Positions 1 to 7,288 are shown, counted from the stretch's first letter. The stretch: DNA of 64,000 bases from Fluctibacter halophilus (GCF_020687825.1 NZ_JAJEWP010000002.1:1-64000); one strand, 5' to 3'. The notes: generated by a model not told the origin, from the sequence alone. Numbers and translations are program-made.

Positions 1-173
1 TAACGGGTGCTGTAGAGCTGCCAGAAGGCGTAGAAATGGTAATGCCTGGCGACAACCTGAAGTTCGTTGTAGAGCTGATTGCTCCTATCGCGATGGACGA
101 AGGTCTGCGCTTCGCAATCCGCGAAGGTGGCCGCACAGTAGGTGCTGGCGTTGTATCTAAAATCATCGAGTAA
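1..173 (+). CDS. tuf: Elongation factor Tu, C-terminal fragment (cut by window edge)
   Basis: This is the last 56 codons of translation elongation factor Tu, the GTPase that delivers aminoacyl-tRNA to the ribosome. The reading frame opens at base 3 and ends with TAA at 171-173. The visible part is the C-terminal beta-barrel (domain 3), recognisable from the segments [24 protein letters not shown] and GAGVVSKI, which are nearly invariant in bacterial EF-Tu. The 5' part lies outside the window. A strong terminator follows 25 bases after the stop, so this is the end of the tuf transcript. Which tuf copy it is (str operon or tRNA-linked) cannot be told from here. Confidence 0.97.
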   Translation, partial: TGAVELPEGVEMVMPGDNLKFVVELIAPIAMDEGLRFAIREGGRTVGAGVVSKIIE

Positions 174-197
174 TCGATGAGGTACACACCTCACTAA

Positions 198-228
198 GAA
201 AAAAGCCGCTTTATAGCGGCTTTTTTTT
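198..228 (+). terminator. Rho-independent terminator of tuf
   Basis: The stem AAGCCGCT / AGCGGCTT has a TATA-like loop and is followed by eight T residues. It lies just downstream of the tuf stop codon. Confidence 0.93.
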
Positions 229-435
229 GTGCCCGCAGAAAGGTAGCACCTACTGACGCGGCCACAGGTGGGTAATGAGCGGTGAGCGATAGCGAACGAG
301 GGGTGACCTAACGTCACGCCGAGAGCGAAGCACGACGCGACAGGGTGAACCACGTCAGCAATGGGCGAAAACGTGCAGCCCAATGAGTGGTGAACGGTAG
401 GGCAATGGATGCCCGACCTGGACTTTTGCTGGCGT

Positions 436-559
436 CAGGACGCCGAAAGCATAAAGTCGCGGCTGGGTGCGGTACCAGGGATGGGTTCACTACGGGTTTT
501 CAAGCGGGTACAACGAAGATATGCCACCATCCACTGATGTCACTTACTCAGTCTGTGCC
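436..559 (+). repeat. 124-bp direct repeat, copy 1
   Basis: This copy matches 606-729 with two mismatches in 124 bp, at a period of 170 bp. The unit starts at CAGGACGCCGAAAGC and ends at CAGTCTGTGCC. No transposase or coding capacity is evident. Confidence 0.95.
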
Positions 560-605
560 CGGAGTAACGTGGCCGCGCGGTATGCGGCTTTTCCATTTAT
601 TGCGG

Positions 606-729
606 CAGGACGCCGAAAGCATAAAGTCGCGGCTGGGTGCGGTACCAGGGATGGGTTCACTACGGGTTTTCAAGCGGGTACAACGAAGACATGCCACCAT
701 CCATTGATGTCACTTACTCAGTCTGTGCC
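606..729 (+). repeat. 124-bp direct repeat, copy 2
   Basis: This is the second copy of the unit at 436-559. The 46 bp between the copies hold a small hairpin followed by TTTT. The near identity implies a recent duplication or gene conversion. Confidence 0.95.
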
Positions 730-1298
730 GGACGTTGTTGATCAATGACGTGTTTGCGCCTGAGATCTCAATAAGCGCTATGAGCGAAAAGTGGACCTTC
801 GAACGTAGTCATGATTGGGTCCACACCCTGTGTTCCAGCAGTCATTAAATTCTGCCTACGAAGAATCCTCATCCTCGCGCACGACTGCATGGATGCAGGA
901 GGTAGAGCGACTCAGGAGACAAAGCCGAGGCGAGGACCTCCCCGGATGTTATCGTAGAGTCAAACAGAGCGATTTTTTGTAGCTTCGTATTTCAAATAGC
1001 TGCAATCTATGCCACAAAACTTCTCGCTTTCACGTAGTCAAATTCTCGCTTTGCACAGGTCAAACCATTTTAATCATCTGATTTATATCAGGATTTGTTT
1101 CCAAGCCTATATTTATGGGGACCTATATAAACCCCGATTCTCGCTTTTCCCAATCCTAAAGCCGGTAGAAAGCCTGGAAAAGTCGCCTATCTCGTTGTTA
1201 GTATTTGATAAAATAATACACACTGCGAGTACAGGCATGGCGCAAAACTGGGCATACCGCGAATTCGCAGTAATACACTGTTATGCACAAGGTAAGTA

Positions 1299-1730
1299 AT
1301 GAGCTTCGAGCCATACATTGAGAAAAGGGAAGAAAGTTATCGGCCTTGTAATTGCGGCCGAGATCATGACATGAAGATAATTCGTGGCGTATTCAATTAT
1401 GCTGACGGTTCAAACACTATATTTTGTGTTGGCTTAATTGAACACCAAGACGATAGGCATGTATGGGTTTCTTTTATCACTGGCGAATGGCCAGGAACAA
1501 ATGAAGAAGATTGTTTTGTAACATCACATGTATGGTTAACTCCAGATAATCGAATTATGAGAATAGAAGATAGCTCTTCCTCTCCCTTCGACGCTGAAGA
1601 GGTCTTTGATTGCTTCCCAGTAACTAGAGAGCAAGTTTTGGCTCAGGACGGTGCAAAAGATTGGTTTATAAATACTTACTTAGCACTCTTTGAATGTGAT
1701 AAAGAAATCGGCGGATATATAGATGCATAA
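1299..1730 (+). CDS. Integron cassette 1 protein, hypothetical (143 aa)
   Basis: I do not recognise this protein. It is soluble, acidic and 143 residues long, with a CNCGRDHD motif near residue 20 that could bind metal, and no signal peptide or membrane segment. It starts at ATG 1299 after a purine-rich AAGGT (1289-1293). Its stop codon overlaps the left end of attC1 (1725-1829), which is typical of integron cassettes: one gene, little upstream sequence, and a recombination site directly behind. The AT-rich composition differs from the chromosomal genes further right. It belongs to a run of four cassettes in the same orientation. Confidence 0.8.
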   Translation: MSFEPYIEKREESYRPCNCGRDHDMKIIRGVFNYADGSNTIFCVGLIEHQDDRHVWVSFITGEWPGTNEEDCFVTSHVWLTPDNRIMRIEDSSSSPFDAEEVFDCFPVTREQVLAQDGAKDWFINTYLALFECDKEIGGYIDA

Positions 1731-1829
1731 CAAGGCCAGTCAATCTGACCTCCGTAAACTGTCTTCTTTTTTGCAAAAAGACACAAAAAATCAGCCAATT
1801 CACTCCGGCAGTTGCTGGCGGCGTTAGGT
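1725..1829 (+). other. attC recombination site 1
   Basis: The inverse core GCATAAC (1725-1731) and the core GTTAGGT (1823-1829, matching GTTRRRY) bound a 105-bp imperfect palindrome. The outer arms AACAAGGCCAG and CTGGCGGCGTTA can pair, and a loop with TTTTTTGCAAAAAG lies inside. This is the layout of integron attC sites. Confidence 0.85.
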
Positions 1830-1837
1830 GTTTTAGT

Positions 1838-2137
1838 TTGAAGAAAACCAAATATGGAATCGCAGGCACAGTATTTTTCATAAGCTTGTTGTCAGTTGTG
1901 GCATTGCATATACCCTTTATTGGAGGTGTTTGGGGTCTTCTAACTCTAGGGCCATTTACTTCAGTTTTTCCAGAGTTTGCAAAAACTGGAGAACATGTTG
2001 AATATGGATTCCTTTGGTTGATAGTAAAGTCTTTTTACGCTTGGACAGTCTTGGTTGTTTATTATGCTTCTGTATGGTTTTTCTTGTTTGGACTATTCAA
2101 ATTAATAAAATCCTTGCATGCAAAAGTTTCTCCTTAG
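1838..2137 (+). CDS. Integron cassette 2 protein, small two-TM membrane protein (99 aa)
   Basis: This is a hypothetical inner-membrane protein of 99 residues with hydrophobic segments at about residues 8-40 and 55-92. No family is recognised. The likely start is TTG at 1838. The only ribosome-binding sequence in range is AGGTG at 1826-1830, which is part of the attC1 core, so the recombination site itself seems to supply the Shine-Dalgarno sequence. The gene is followed within 10 bases by attC2. Unknown small membrane proteins are common in cassette arrays, so no function is assigned. Confidence 0.7.
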   Translation: MKKTKYGIAGTVFFISLLSVVALHIPFIGGVWGLLTLGPFTSVFPEFAKTGEHVEYGFLWLIVKSFYAWTVLVVYYASVWFFLFGLFKLIKSLHAKVSP

Positions 2138-2143
2138 TACAAC

Positions 2144-2246
2144 ACCTAACAAGAAAATTTAAAAATGGACAAATACTCGTTGGCTGGCGTTCATTCTTCA
2201 CGCAGTTTAGCCAACATGTATTTGCCCTTTAATTTAGACGTTATGC
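2144..2246 (+). other. attC recombination site 2
   Basis: The inverse core ACCTAAC (2144-2150) and core GTTATGC (2240-2246) enclose a long hairpin. GTTGGCT pairs with AGCCAAC and GGACAAATAC with GTATTTG, leaving a short loop. Length is 103 bp. Confidence 0.85.
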
Positions 2247-2262
2247 ATAGAAAGGATACGGC

Positions 2263-2526
2263 TTGGTAAATATTCAAAGTACATCAGTAATTATCTCAAC
2301 AGTAATATTATTAATACTGTTTATGTTCTTTGCTGCCAATCTAGGAATGATCATTTTAGAAAGGAAAATATCCACTGCCAGCCTACAAGCATTTGGCTCA
2401 GATTTGGCGCAGATGATCAACAAAACAGACAATCCTAATAGTTACAAGCAAGCCAGGATTTACATGGTTGGCAGTGCTTTTTCACTTTTTGCATTCATGG
2501 CTCTTTTGGAGTTTGGCTATGCATAA
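2263..2526 (+). CDS. Integron cassette 3 protein, small membrane protein (87 aa)
   Basis: This is a hypothetical protein with an N-terminal membrane segment (about residues 8-32) and a C-terminal one (about 68-85), joined by a polar stretch. It starts at TTG 2263, six bases after AAAGGAT (2251-2257), a good ribosome-binding site. The stop codon TAA (2524-2526) lies inside the inverse core of attC3. No family is recognised. Confidence 0.7.
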   Translation: MVNIQSTSVIISTVILLILFMFFAANLGMIILERKISTASLQAFGSDLAQMINKTDNPNSYKQARIYMVGSAFSLFAFMALLEFGYA

Positions 2527-2634
2527 CAAAGCGCTTAAGTCGCAGCCCACTTGCGTGGCTTCTTGGGACACAAACACGCGGGGCGCTTCGCCATTTTGCC
2601 CCGCGCGTTTGCGCCCCTTAGCTTGGCGTTATGA
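2521..2634 (+). other. attC recombination site 3
   Basis: The inverse core GCATAAC (2521-2527) and core GTTATGA (2628-2634) bound a GC-rich 114-bp palindrome whose centre carries GGGGCGCTTCG / GCCCCGCGCG arms. The last base of the core departs from GTTRRRY, but the overall shape is that of an attC site. Confidence 0.75.
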
Positions 2635-2652
2635 GTCACCAAGACTGAAAGT

Positions 2653-3063
2653 ATGTACGAAATATCACTAACAGATGGATTCGGCCCAATAAAGTTTGGT
2701 TCTCCTCCGAGTGAAGTTAAATCCGCATGGGGATCTGATCATTACTATGAAGATTGGATGGGCGGTAATCTAGAAAATTTTCTCTATTTCAAGGGGCTGC
2801 TTGTTGGTTTTCGAGGCGAGGTTGAAGATCACCCAACAGAAAATTCTCATGTATGTATGTTTCAAGTAAAAACCGTGCACCCATTGTGTCTCTGGGGCCA
2901 AGAAATTACTTCAGCTACAAGGCAAGATATCGAATCCTTGCTTAATGTCAAAAATCAAAGGTTCAAGGTTCTTCCAAACGGGATAGTTCAGTGTACGGAA
3001 CAAGAACTACAATTTCATTTTAATGAGGCTGGCACCTTGGATGAGGTGTACTTTGCAAGCTAA
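2653..3063 (+). CDS. Integron cassette 4 protein, hypothetical (136 aa)
   Basis: This is a soluble 136-residue protein with no signal peptide and no recognised domain. It begins with a segment resembling small beta-rich proteins (DGFGPIKFGSP near residues 8-18), is rich in aromatic residues and is acidic. It starts at ATG 2653, with only a weak purine stretch upstream (GAAAG). It is followed three bases after the stop by attC4. The compact acidic character would suit an immunity or antitoxin-like role, but nothing in the sequence proves that. Confidence 0.72.
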   Translation: MYEISLTDGFGPIKFGSPPSEVKSAWGSDHYYEDWMGGNLENFLYFKGLLVGFRGEVEDHPTENSHVCMFQVKTVHPLCLWGQEITSATRQDIESLLNVKNQRFKVLPNGIVQCTEQELQFHFNEAGTLDEVYFAS

Positions 3064-3066
3064 AAC

Positions 3067-3144
3067 TCATAACAAGTGCAGGCTGTCGGAACGCCTCTCC
3101 GCTCCTTCGTCGCTGCAAGTCGTCCGCAGCTGCGGGCGTTAACA
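3067..3144 (+). other. attC recombination site 4, last of the array
   Basis: The inverse core TCATAAC (3067-3073) and core GTTAACA (3138-3144) enclose a 78-bp palindrome with GTGCAGGCTG and CCGCAGCTGCGGGCG arms. No further attC site or cassette follows. The next genes are on the other strand. Confidence 0.75.
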
Positions 3145-3190
3145 GTCTGCTATTCACGCAAAGCCCCCATTCACTTTTGCTTTAACCACC

Positions 3191-3206
3191 GTCCACTACT
3201 GGCACA
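3191..3206 (+). repeat. 16-bp direct repeat, left copy
   Basis: GTCCACTACTGGCACA occurs here and again at 7041-7056 in the same orientation. The two copies bracket the block with the truncated helicase, the PLA2-like pair and the IS remnant. Confidence 0.6.
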
Positions 3207-3249
3207 TTCCTCCCATTCAGCTCAGCTAAACAATAAGCATGAATGAACG

Positions 3250-3912
3250 CTAGGACGTTGCTCCCTTGGCACTGTCTGATTGGCCATCCTGTATAACGGT
3301 GACTTTTGCATCAAATGCAATGAATTCAGGCATTCTGCATATTTCGTTCGCGATGGCATTCTTAATTGAGTAGGTGTAGTTAGGTATCGCATAGCCATCA
3401 CTATCATATTGGCTCAACGTAATCTCGCTTTTGTCCGTGCGCCATGGAGTTCCGCTAAGACTGAGGGTAAAGGTTGCGCTATCTCGGATATATTCTAGAA
3501 CCTTTTTACCGCAGGCATTGGCCCTACTCTCATCATTGCCAGCTAGGTGGTGAACTTCATCAAGTACAACCATTACCCTTGCTTGTTTCAATTCCTCCCA
3601 CTGGTTCAGTTCAATGCTTCGCATTGAGGAAAAAGTTTGACATCGACCTTTAGATAAAAGCAAATTAGGCTCGAAACTGATCCCAGCAATTTTTGCAATA
3701 TCTTCTGCGAAGCCATCACACACACTTCGAGAAGGAGCAAACACATAGACATAATCAATTAAATTTTCTTTGAATAGTTTCCGTACCAATCCAGCAGTCA
3801 TTATGGTCTTGCCAGCCCCCGGTGCTGCATTGACCAATAAGTGCTTTAGCCCGCTTTGATATCGTATCAGCGCTAGCTCCATGCAGTTTAACTGCCAGTC
3901 CCTAAACCTCAT
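3250..3912 (-). CDS. SF2 DEAD/DEAH-type helicase, C-terminally truncated (220 aa)
   Basis: This is the N-terminal ATPase half of a superfamily 2 helicase like those in type III restriction, defence and repair systems. Visible motifs in order are a Q-like WQL near residue 6, Walker A with GAGKT near residue 34, motif Ia (VFAPSRS), the DEVHH Walker B box near 118, and motif III as LSGTPWR near 153. The second RecA domain with motifs IV-VI is absent, since the frame stops after 220 residues where such enzymes need about 450 or more. It starts with an ATGA overlap on the preceding gene (3909-4421), so the two are translationally coupled. It is probably a decayed remnant. The break lies about 45 bases from a 16-bp direct repeat. 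Confidence 0.8.
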   Translation of the reverse strand: MRFRDWQLNCMELALIRYQSGLKHLLVNAAPGAGKTIMTAGLVRKLFKENLIDYVYVFAPSRSVCDGFAEDIAKIAGISFEPNLLLSKGRCQTFSSMRSIELNQWEELKQARVMVVLDEVHHLAGNDESRANACGKKVLEYIRDSATFTLSLSGTPWRTDKSEITLSQYDSDGYAIPNYTYSIKNAIANEICRMPEFIAFDAKVTVIQDGQSDSAKGATS

Positions 3913-4421
3913 ATTGCAAAGGACTCAATCAGGTCTTCGCATAAGCTGAGTTCTATTGTTATGGTATCTCTCTTTTCTTTGGCTTGGTTGAGGCGATTCT
4001 GGAGCTCTTTTGTTCTGGTTGCTAATTCCTTCGCCAACAAAAAATTGGTCAGTGTGCTGATCTCAACATCAGCTTTTTGCCTCCTAAGGATAAGTGAGGT
4101 TATATAGTCTCTTAGATATCTTGTCTCTTCTGAGCAACTTGCAAGTTCGATACATCTGTTAGTCTCATCTCTCGTGATTTCCACTTGCTCATTTGCACTG
4201 AAGTAGAAGCTGGGCAACGTTGCTTGACGTTTTTGGTGAATAGCAAATCCTTCTTTAACAAGCTTTTGAAGGTTTCTACGTACGGTCTGACTTAGGTTTT
4301 TGAATGATGGATTTTCAATTTGAAAGTGGTTTATTGCAGTCTGTACTAACTCAGTGACTGTCTTTGGATTACTTATATCCAATTGAGTCTTAATAAAGGT
4401 CTTAATTTGCCCTTTTTCCAT
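3909..4421 (-). CDS. Hypothetical protein, probable winged helix plus coiled coil, partner of helicase
   Basis: This 170-residue protein has no family I recognise. The first ~70 residues (with SQTVRRNLQKLVKEGF) look like a winged-helix DNA-binding fold. The last ~80 residues are charged, with heptad-like leucines (about 110-160), and predict a long helix or coiled coil. The stop codon overlaps the ATG of the helicase by four bases, so the two proteins are made together and may act together. The gene is AT-rich like its neighbours. A DNA-recognition subunit for the helicase is a reasonable guess, nothing more. Confidence 0.6.
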   Translation of the reverse strand: MEKGQIKTFIKTQLDISNPKTVTELVQTAINHFQIENPSFKNLSQTVRRNLQKLVKEGFAIHQKRQATLPSFYFSANEQVEITRDETNRCIELASCSEETRYLRDYITSLILRRQKADVEISTLTNFLLAKELATRTKELQNRLNQAKEKRDTITIELSLCEDLIESFAI

Positions 4422-4635
4422 TGCTTCAATGAGTAGGGGAGCTTCTGAGTAATTGGTAGACGATTAGTAGAAATTACGAGCATATGTCGGTTATTTCTAC
4501 TATTTTTGCTCTTATTGGAAAGTGGATATGACTACTCATTGATCTCATGGCGTTAATTTTTGGGGGAAAGGTCACAGCCTACAATGACATCAGCCACCGT
4601 GAATCTATCCTCAATCGTGATAGTCGGCATGTTAC

Positions 4636-5214
4636 CTAAGCTTGCAACAGACGTTTTAATCGTTTTAAAAATGTAACGTAAAGTAGACCAGCAATGCCAA
4701 AAATTGGCCCGACAGGAATTGCAATAATTGGCACAATAATAAAGTCCAGTGCGTACGTAGAGGGGGTGTGCTCATCAGTAAATAATGACAATTGTGCTGT
4801 CCAATAACCGAAACCAATGAACAAAGTCATTCCAATCAACCAAAACCAATAAACCGTCTTATATTCCTGGATTTGCAGCTTCTTACTCAAAAATGCTGTT
4901 GCAAGTATAAAGATTACATAAGGAATTGAACGGAAGCCCAAGGAAAATAGGAATGACTCGCTCGTGTAGTCACCTACAACCCTATCTAAGCTATCAAACC
5001 AACCAAAGTCGCCTACGACTAATGATAGCATCATTTTCACTAGAGCTTCGGAAACAAAGAGCATTAGAAAAACGGATGCAAGAATGAATGTCTTCACTAT
5101 TTCCTTCTTAAATACGGGGGTTGAGTCTGCCTGAATACTCGGTAAGCTTAAAAATCTATAGATTTTCTCGTTTAGTTGCAAGTGATGAACACTTTTAATC
5201 AGGTTTGCCCTCAA
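4636..5214 (-). CDS. Hypothetical inner-membrane protein (about 192 aa)
   Basis: No family is recognised. There are four predicted membrane segments, at about residues 42-66, 92-112, 122-142 and 158-183, with a basic C-terminus (LKRLKRLL). The open frame begins at TTG 5214 with only a weak AAGA upstream, so the true start is uncertain. The gene stands alone on the minus strand, between the helicase pair and the divergent secreted-protein pair, in AT-rich DNA. No partner or regulator is visible. Confidence 0.55.
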   Translation of the reverse strand: MRANLIKSVHHLQLNEKIYRFLSLPSIQADSTPVFKKEIVKTFILASVFLMLFVSEALVKMMLSLVVGDFGWFDSLDRVVGDYTSESFLFSLGFRSIPYVIFILATAFLSKKLQIQEYKTVYWFWLIGMTLFIGFGYWTAQLSLFTDEHTPSTYALDFIIVPIIAIPVGPIFGIAGLLYVTFLKRLKRLLQA

Positions 5215-5420
5215 TCTTAAGCTAAATTGTTGAACTTAAACTCCTCCCATCATACTTTTGAGAACTCTTTATTATCCATTTTGTTTAATGTGTGTGTTGA
5301 CACTTCCCTTTATAAGGTGCAGTAGTTTACCATATTGGTTTTTGCCATTAATAAACTGTCGCTGTTTAAGGGTGGGTGAAAGCGACATGTATGGTGAAAG
5401 TTACATGGGTGGACATATAT

Positions 5421-5750
5421 ATGCACAAATATACGTTGTTTATTTTGGTATGGTTTCTTTCGTTTTCAATCAATGCACAAGAATCAGAGTATACGGTTGT
5501 AACTTGTGAGACGTGCACTGAGATATCTAGCTTTAAGTCAGTCGCTACTACACTTGGAGAAGGTAGATATATTGTAATCAATCTCGAAACTTCAATTGCA
5601 CATTATATCGAAGTGAGCACTACAGATGGTCACTTAGCAGCATCAGTGAAAAGCTTACCAGAAAAAGAGTTGAGGGATCTTGAAAAGTTTAAGGAACTTA
5701 AAAATATTTTAGAAAAAGTTGAAAGTAATAAAGAATCAAATTCAATTTAA
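5421..5750 (+). CDS. Secreted small protein with CxxC domain, paralogue of the next gene's N-terminus
   Basis: This 109-residue exported protein has a signal peptide (MHKYTLFILVWFLSFSINA) ending at an AQ cleavage site, a CETC motif near residue 32, and a charged helical C-terminus. I chose ATG 5421 because it starts the signal peptide and follows GGTGGA. The mature part aligns over about 85 residues with the N-terminal domain of the downstream PLA2-like protein: SEYxVxxCxxC, then FKS, then IVINLxT. It therefore looks like a free copy of that domain. It could be a duplicated fragment, a chaperone or an inhibitor of the enzyme. No function is recognised. Confidence 0.7.
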   Translation: MHKYTLFILVWFLSFSINAQESEYTVVTCETCTEISSFKSVATTLGEGRYIVINLETSIAHYIEVSTTDGHLAASVKSLPEKELRDLEKFKELKNILEKVESNKESNSI

Positions 5751-5846
5751 CATTCTTATGGTAGATTATTTTTATCGAGTAGGATAATCGCGAAGTTTAC
5801 GGTAGCTAAGGATAAGTATTTTATTTTTTAATTAAGGATTATTTGT

Positions 5847-6737
5847 ATGTGTAAAATCTTGCTGATAGTAATGTTTGTTTTTTGAAGTTTGAGTACTCAG
5901 GCATCGGTTTCTGAGTATAACGTTTATTCTTGTGACTCTTGTAGTCAGACATCACAGTTTAAGTCCTTGGCGCTCTACAAAGGCGTGGGGGATCACATAA
6001 TTGTTAATCTCAACACCGGTGTAGCAAAGCGATATGATATTAAAGATGAAGGCTTTGAGATTTTAGCTGTGCAAAAAGCTCTTCCCGCTGGAGCGAGTGC
6101 AGATATTCAAACTTATATGTCGTTGAAGAGTGCATTTGAGCAGTTTGAGAGCAACGCGATTAATCAAGCGCTCTACAAAATTGACCCATACACCACGAGT
6201 GGTTCAACTTCCTATAGTAACCGTTTTTCTCCGATGAACTCACTTGGTCACTGCGGGTCTGGATTTTGGAGCAGTGCAGTTCTGGTTGATTACCCGTTTG
6301 AAAGTGCTTGTATTCAGCACGACAACTGTTACTCCGGGTTTTCATCGAGGTACGATTGTGATTTGCAATTCTATCAAAACATGATGTTAATAGTTGATCA
6401 GATATCTGATGAGTTAGCTCCAGAAACTTTGTTTGGTGCGGTTATTTTTCGTGCCTTGTTCCAAGAAAAAGCGGATAAGTTTTACAAAGGAGTTGTTTAC
6501 TTTGGTGAAGGAGCATATTGTGCTGCTACGCAGAATACTCAAGCTCAAGAGTGTATAGATCCTCCAATGACTCCACCAAGTTCGGTTTTGGCAAGGATAG
6601 AAGAAGAGCATCATTATGATCCCACGTATTTTGGAAGTGGTTTTGCCGCATCAAACTGTGAATTGTGGCAATTTCCCAATGGTTTAGGAGGTTTCTACTA
6701 TATGTTCAGAAATTGTACGTGGAGTATTACACCTTAA
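5847..6737 (+). pseudogene. Secreted phospholipase A2-like protein, signal peptide interrupted by in-frame TGA
   Basis: From residue ~130 the protein carries ACIQHDNCYSGF and, 12 residues on, CDLQFYQ. This is the Cys-His-Asp-x-Cys-Tyr active-site signature of phospholipase A2 folds, which hydrolyse phospholipids. The N-terminal ~85 residues match the preceding gene, including CDSC. Translation from ATG 5847, behind AAGGA (5834-5838), gives MCKILLIVMFVF, then TGA (5883-5885), then SLSTQASVSEY in the same frame. This aligns without gaps to the 24-residue leader of the paralogue, with TGA standing at a Leu codon. Either one nonsense mutation has removed export, or the TGA is read through. An internal start at TTG 5889 would give a 282-aa protein without a leader. 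The rest of the frame is intact, so any loss is recent. Confidence 0.75.
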
Positions 6738-6763
6738 TCCCAAATTAGTATTGATTAAGTATC

Positions 6764-6793
6764 AGGCGTCTCATTTCAATTTGAGGCGCCTTT
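6764..6793 (+). terminator. Terminator-like hairpin after the PLA2-like gene
   Basis: AGGCGTCTCA (6764-6773) pairs with TGAGGCGCCT (6782-6791) with one mismatch, followed by a short T-run. Confidence 0.6.
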
Positions 6794-6867
6794 GGACATA
6801 TGCACAATACGACCTTAGAACAAGTTCCAACCTGAATTGCAGTTGATAGTGGTAAGACCCCAGCAAT

Positions 6868-6960
6868 CTAGACATCTTTAAGCTGCTTATAAGGCTGACT
6901 TTCATATTCGACTGGAGACAGTCCTCCGTTTGTACCATGGTTCCTTCTTGAAAGGGTGAA
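6868..6960 (-). mobile_element. IS3-family transposase (OrfB) C-terminal remnant
   Basis: The minus strand encodes SRRNHGTNGGLSPVEYESQP followed by YKQLKDV and a stop (6868-6870). This is the standard C-terminal tail of IS3-family OrfB transposases (R-R-x-H...G-L-S-P-x-x-Y/F). The frame is closed a few codons upstream, so only a fragment remains. It is direct evidence of past insertion-sequence activity at this edge of the AT-rich island. Confidence 0.82.
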
Positions 6961-7040
6961 TCGCTATTGAGTTTTCAGCAGGTTAGGATGAAGGTCTGCT
7001 TATCGAAAAACTGAGCCAAAATACTCCATTTTACTCGAAG

Positions 7041-7056
7041 GTCCACTACTGGCACA
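7041..7056 (+). repeat. 16-bp direct repeat, right copy
   Basis: This is identical to 3191-3206 (GTCCACTACTGGCACA). It lies 80 bases beyond the IS3 remnant, where composition returns to that of the chromosome. Confidence 0.6.
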
Positions 7057-7175
7057 AACCGCCCTTTGCCCTGCAATCCGATAACCTATTCTTAATCACA
7101 ACGGCATCGAGTTACTTACCGCAATACAACGCAAATTAAGAAATCGAAAACGGATTGTGACTTAGCAACAGGCAT

Positions 7176-7201
7176 AAAAAAACGGCTCCCAAAGGAGCCG
7201 T
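7176..7201 (-). terminator. Rho-independent terminator of the DUF3718 gene
   Basis: The perfect stem ACGGCTCC / GGAGCCGT (7182-7189, 7194-7201) is followed on the minus strand by seven T residues. Confidence 0.9.
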
Positions 7202-7288
7202 CTTCTTAAAGGCAGGTGTTGAGTCTGCCTACCATGTTGAACGGGACGTCAATATGGTGTGATTGCAGTTGCAATCAAAACTAATCGG

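Larger units (their letters stand above)
229..1279. other. Non-coding, repeat-bearing stretch between tuf and the cassette array
   Basis: No convincing gene is visible in this 1.05-kb stretch. It holds a 124-bp direct repeat (436-559 and 606-729), a weak hairpin with a T-run between the copies (GCCGC at 572-576, GCGGC at 584-588), and an inverted repeat GTGGACC / GGTCCAC (791-797, 818-824). Composition turns AT-rich from about 960. Short open frames exist but run through both repeat copies or lack ribosome-binding sites. The last part (1222-1271) contains a small inverted repeat, ACTGCGA / TCGCAGT, just before a GTTATGC core-like site at 1280-1286. That could be a degenerate attC or attI site bounding the first cassette. 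Confidence 0.6.

Noticed and set aside
387-748. Two overlapping open frames covering the 124-bp repeats
   Set aside because: They are created by the direct repeat, lack ribosome-binding sites, and repeat the same peptide in different frames in the two copies.
1009-1299. 96-codon frame ahead of cassette 1
   Set aside because: There is no ribosome-binding site and no recognisable protein features. It runs into the cassette boundary and is more likely a leader or old attachment-site region.
6868-7056. Complete IS3-family insertion sequence
   Set aside because: Only the last ~28 codons of OrfB can be read before a stop. No OrfA, DDE core or paired terminal repeats are visible.
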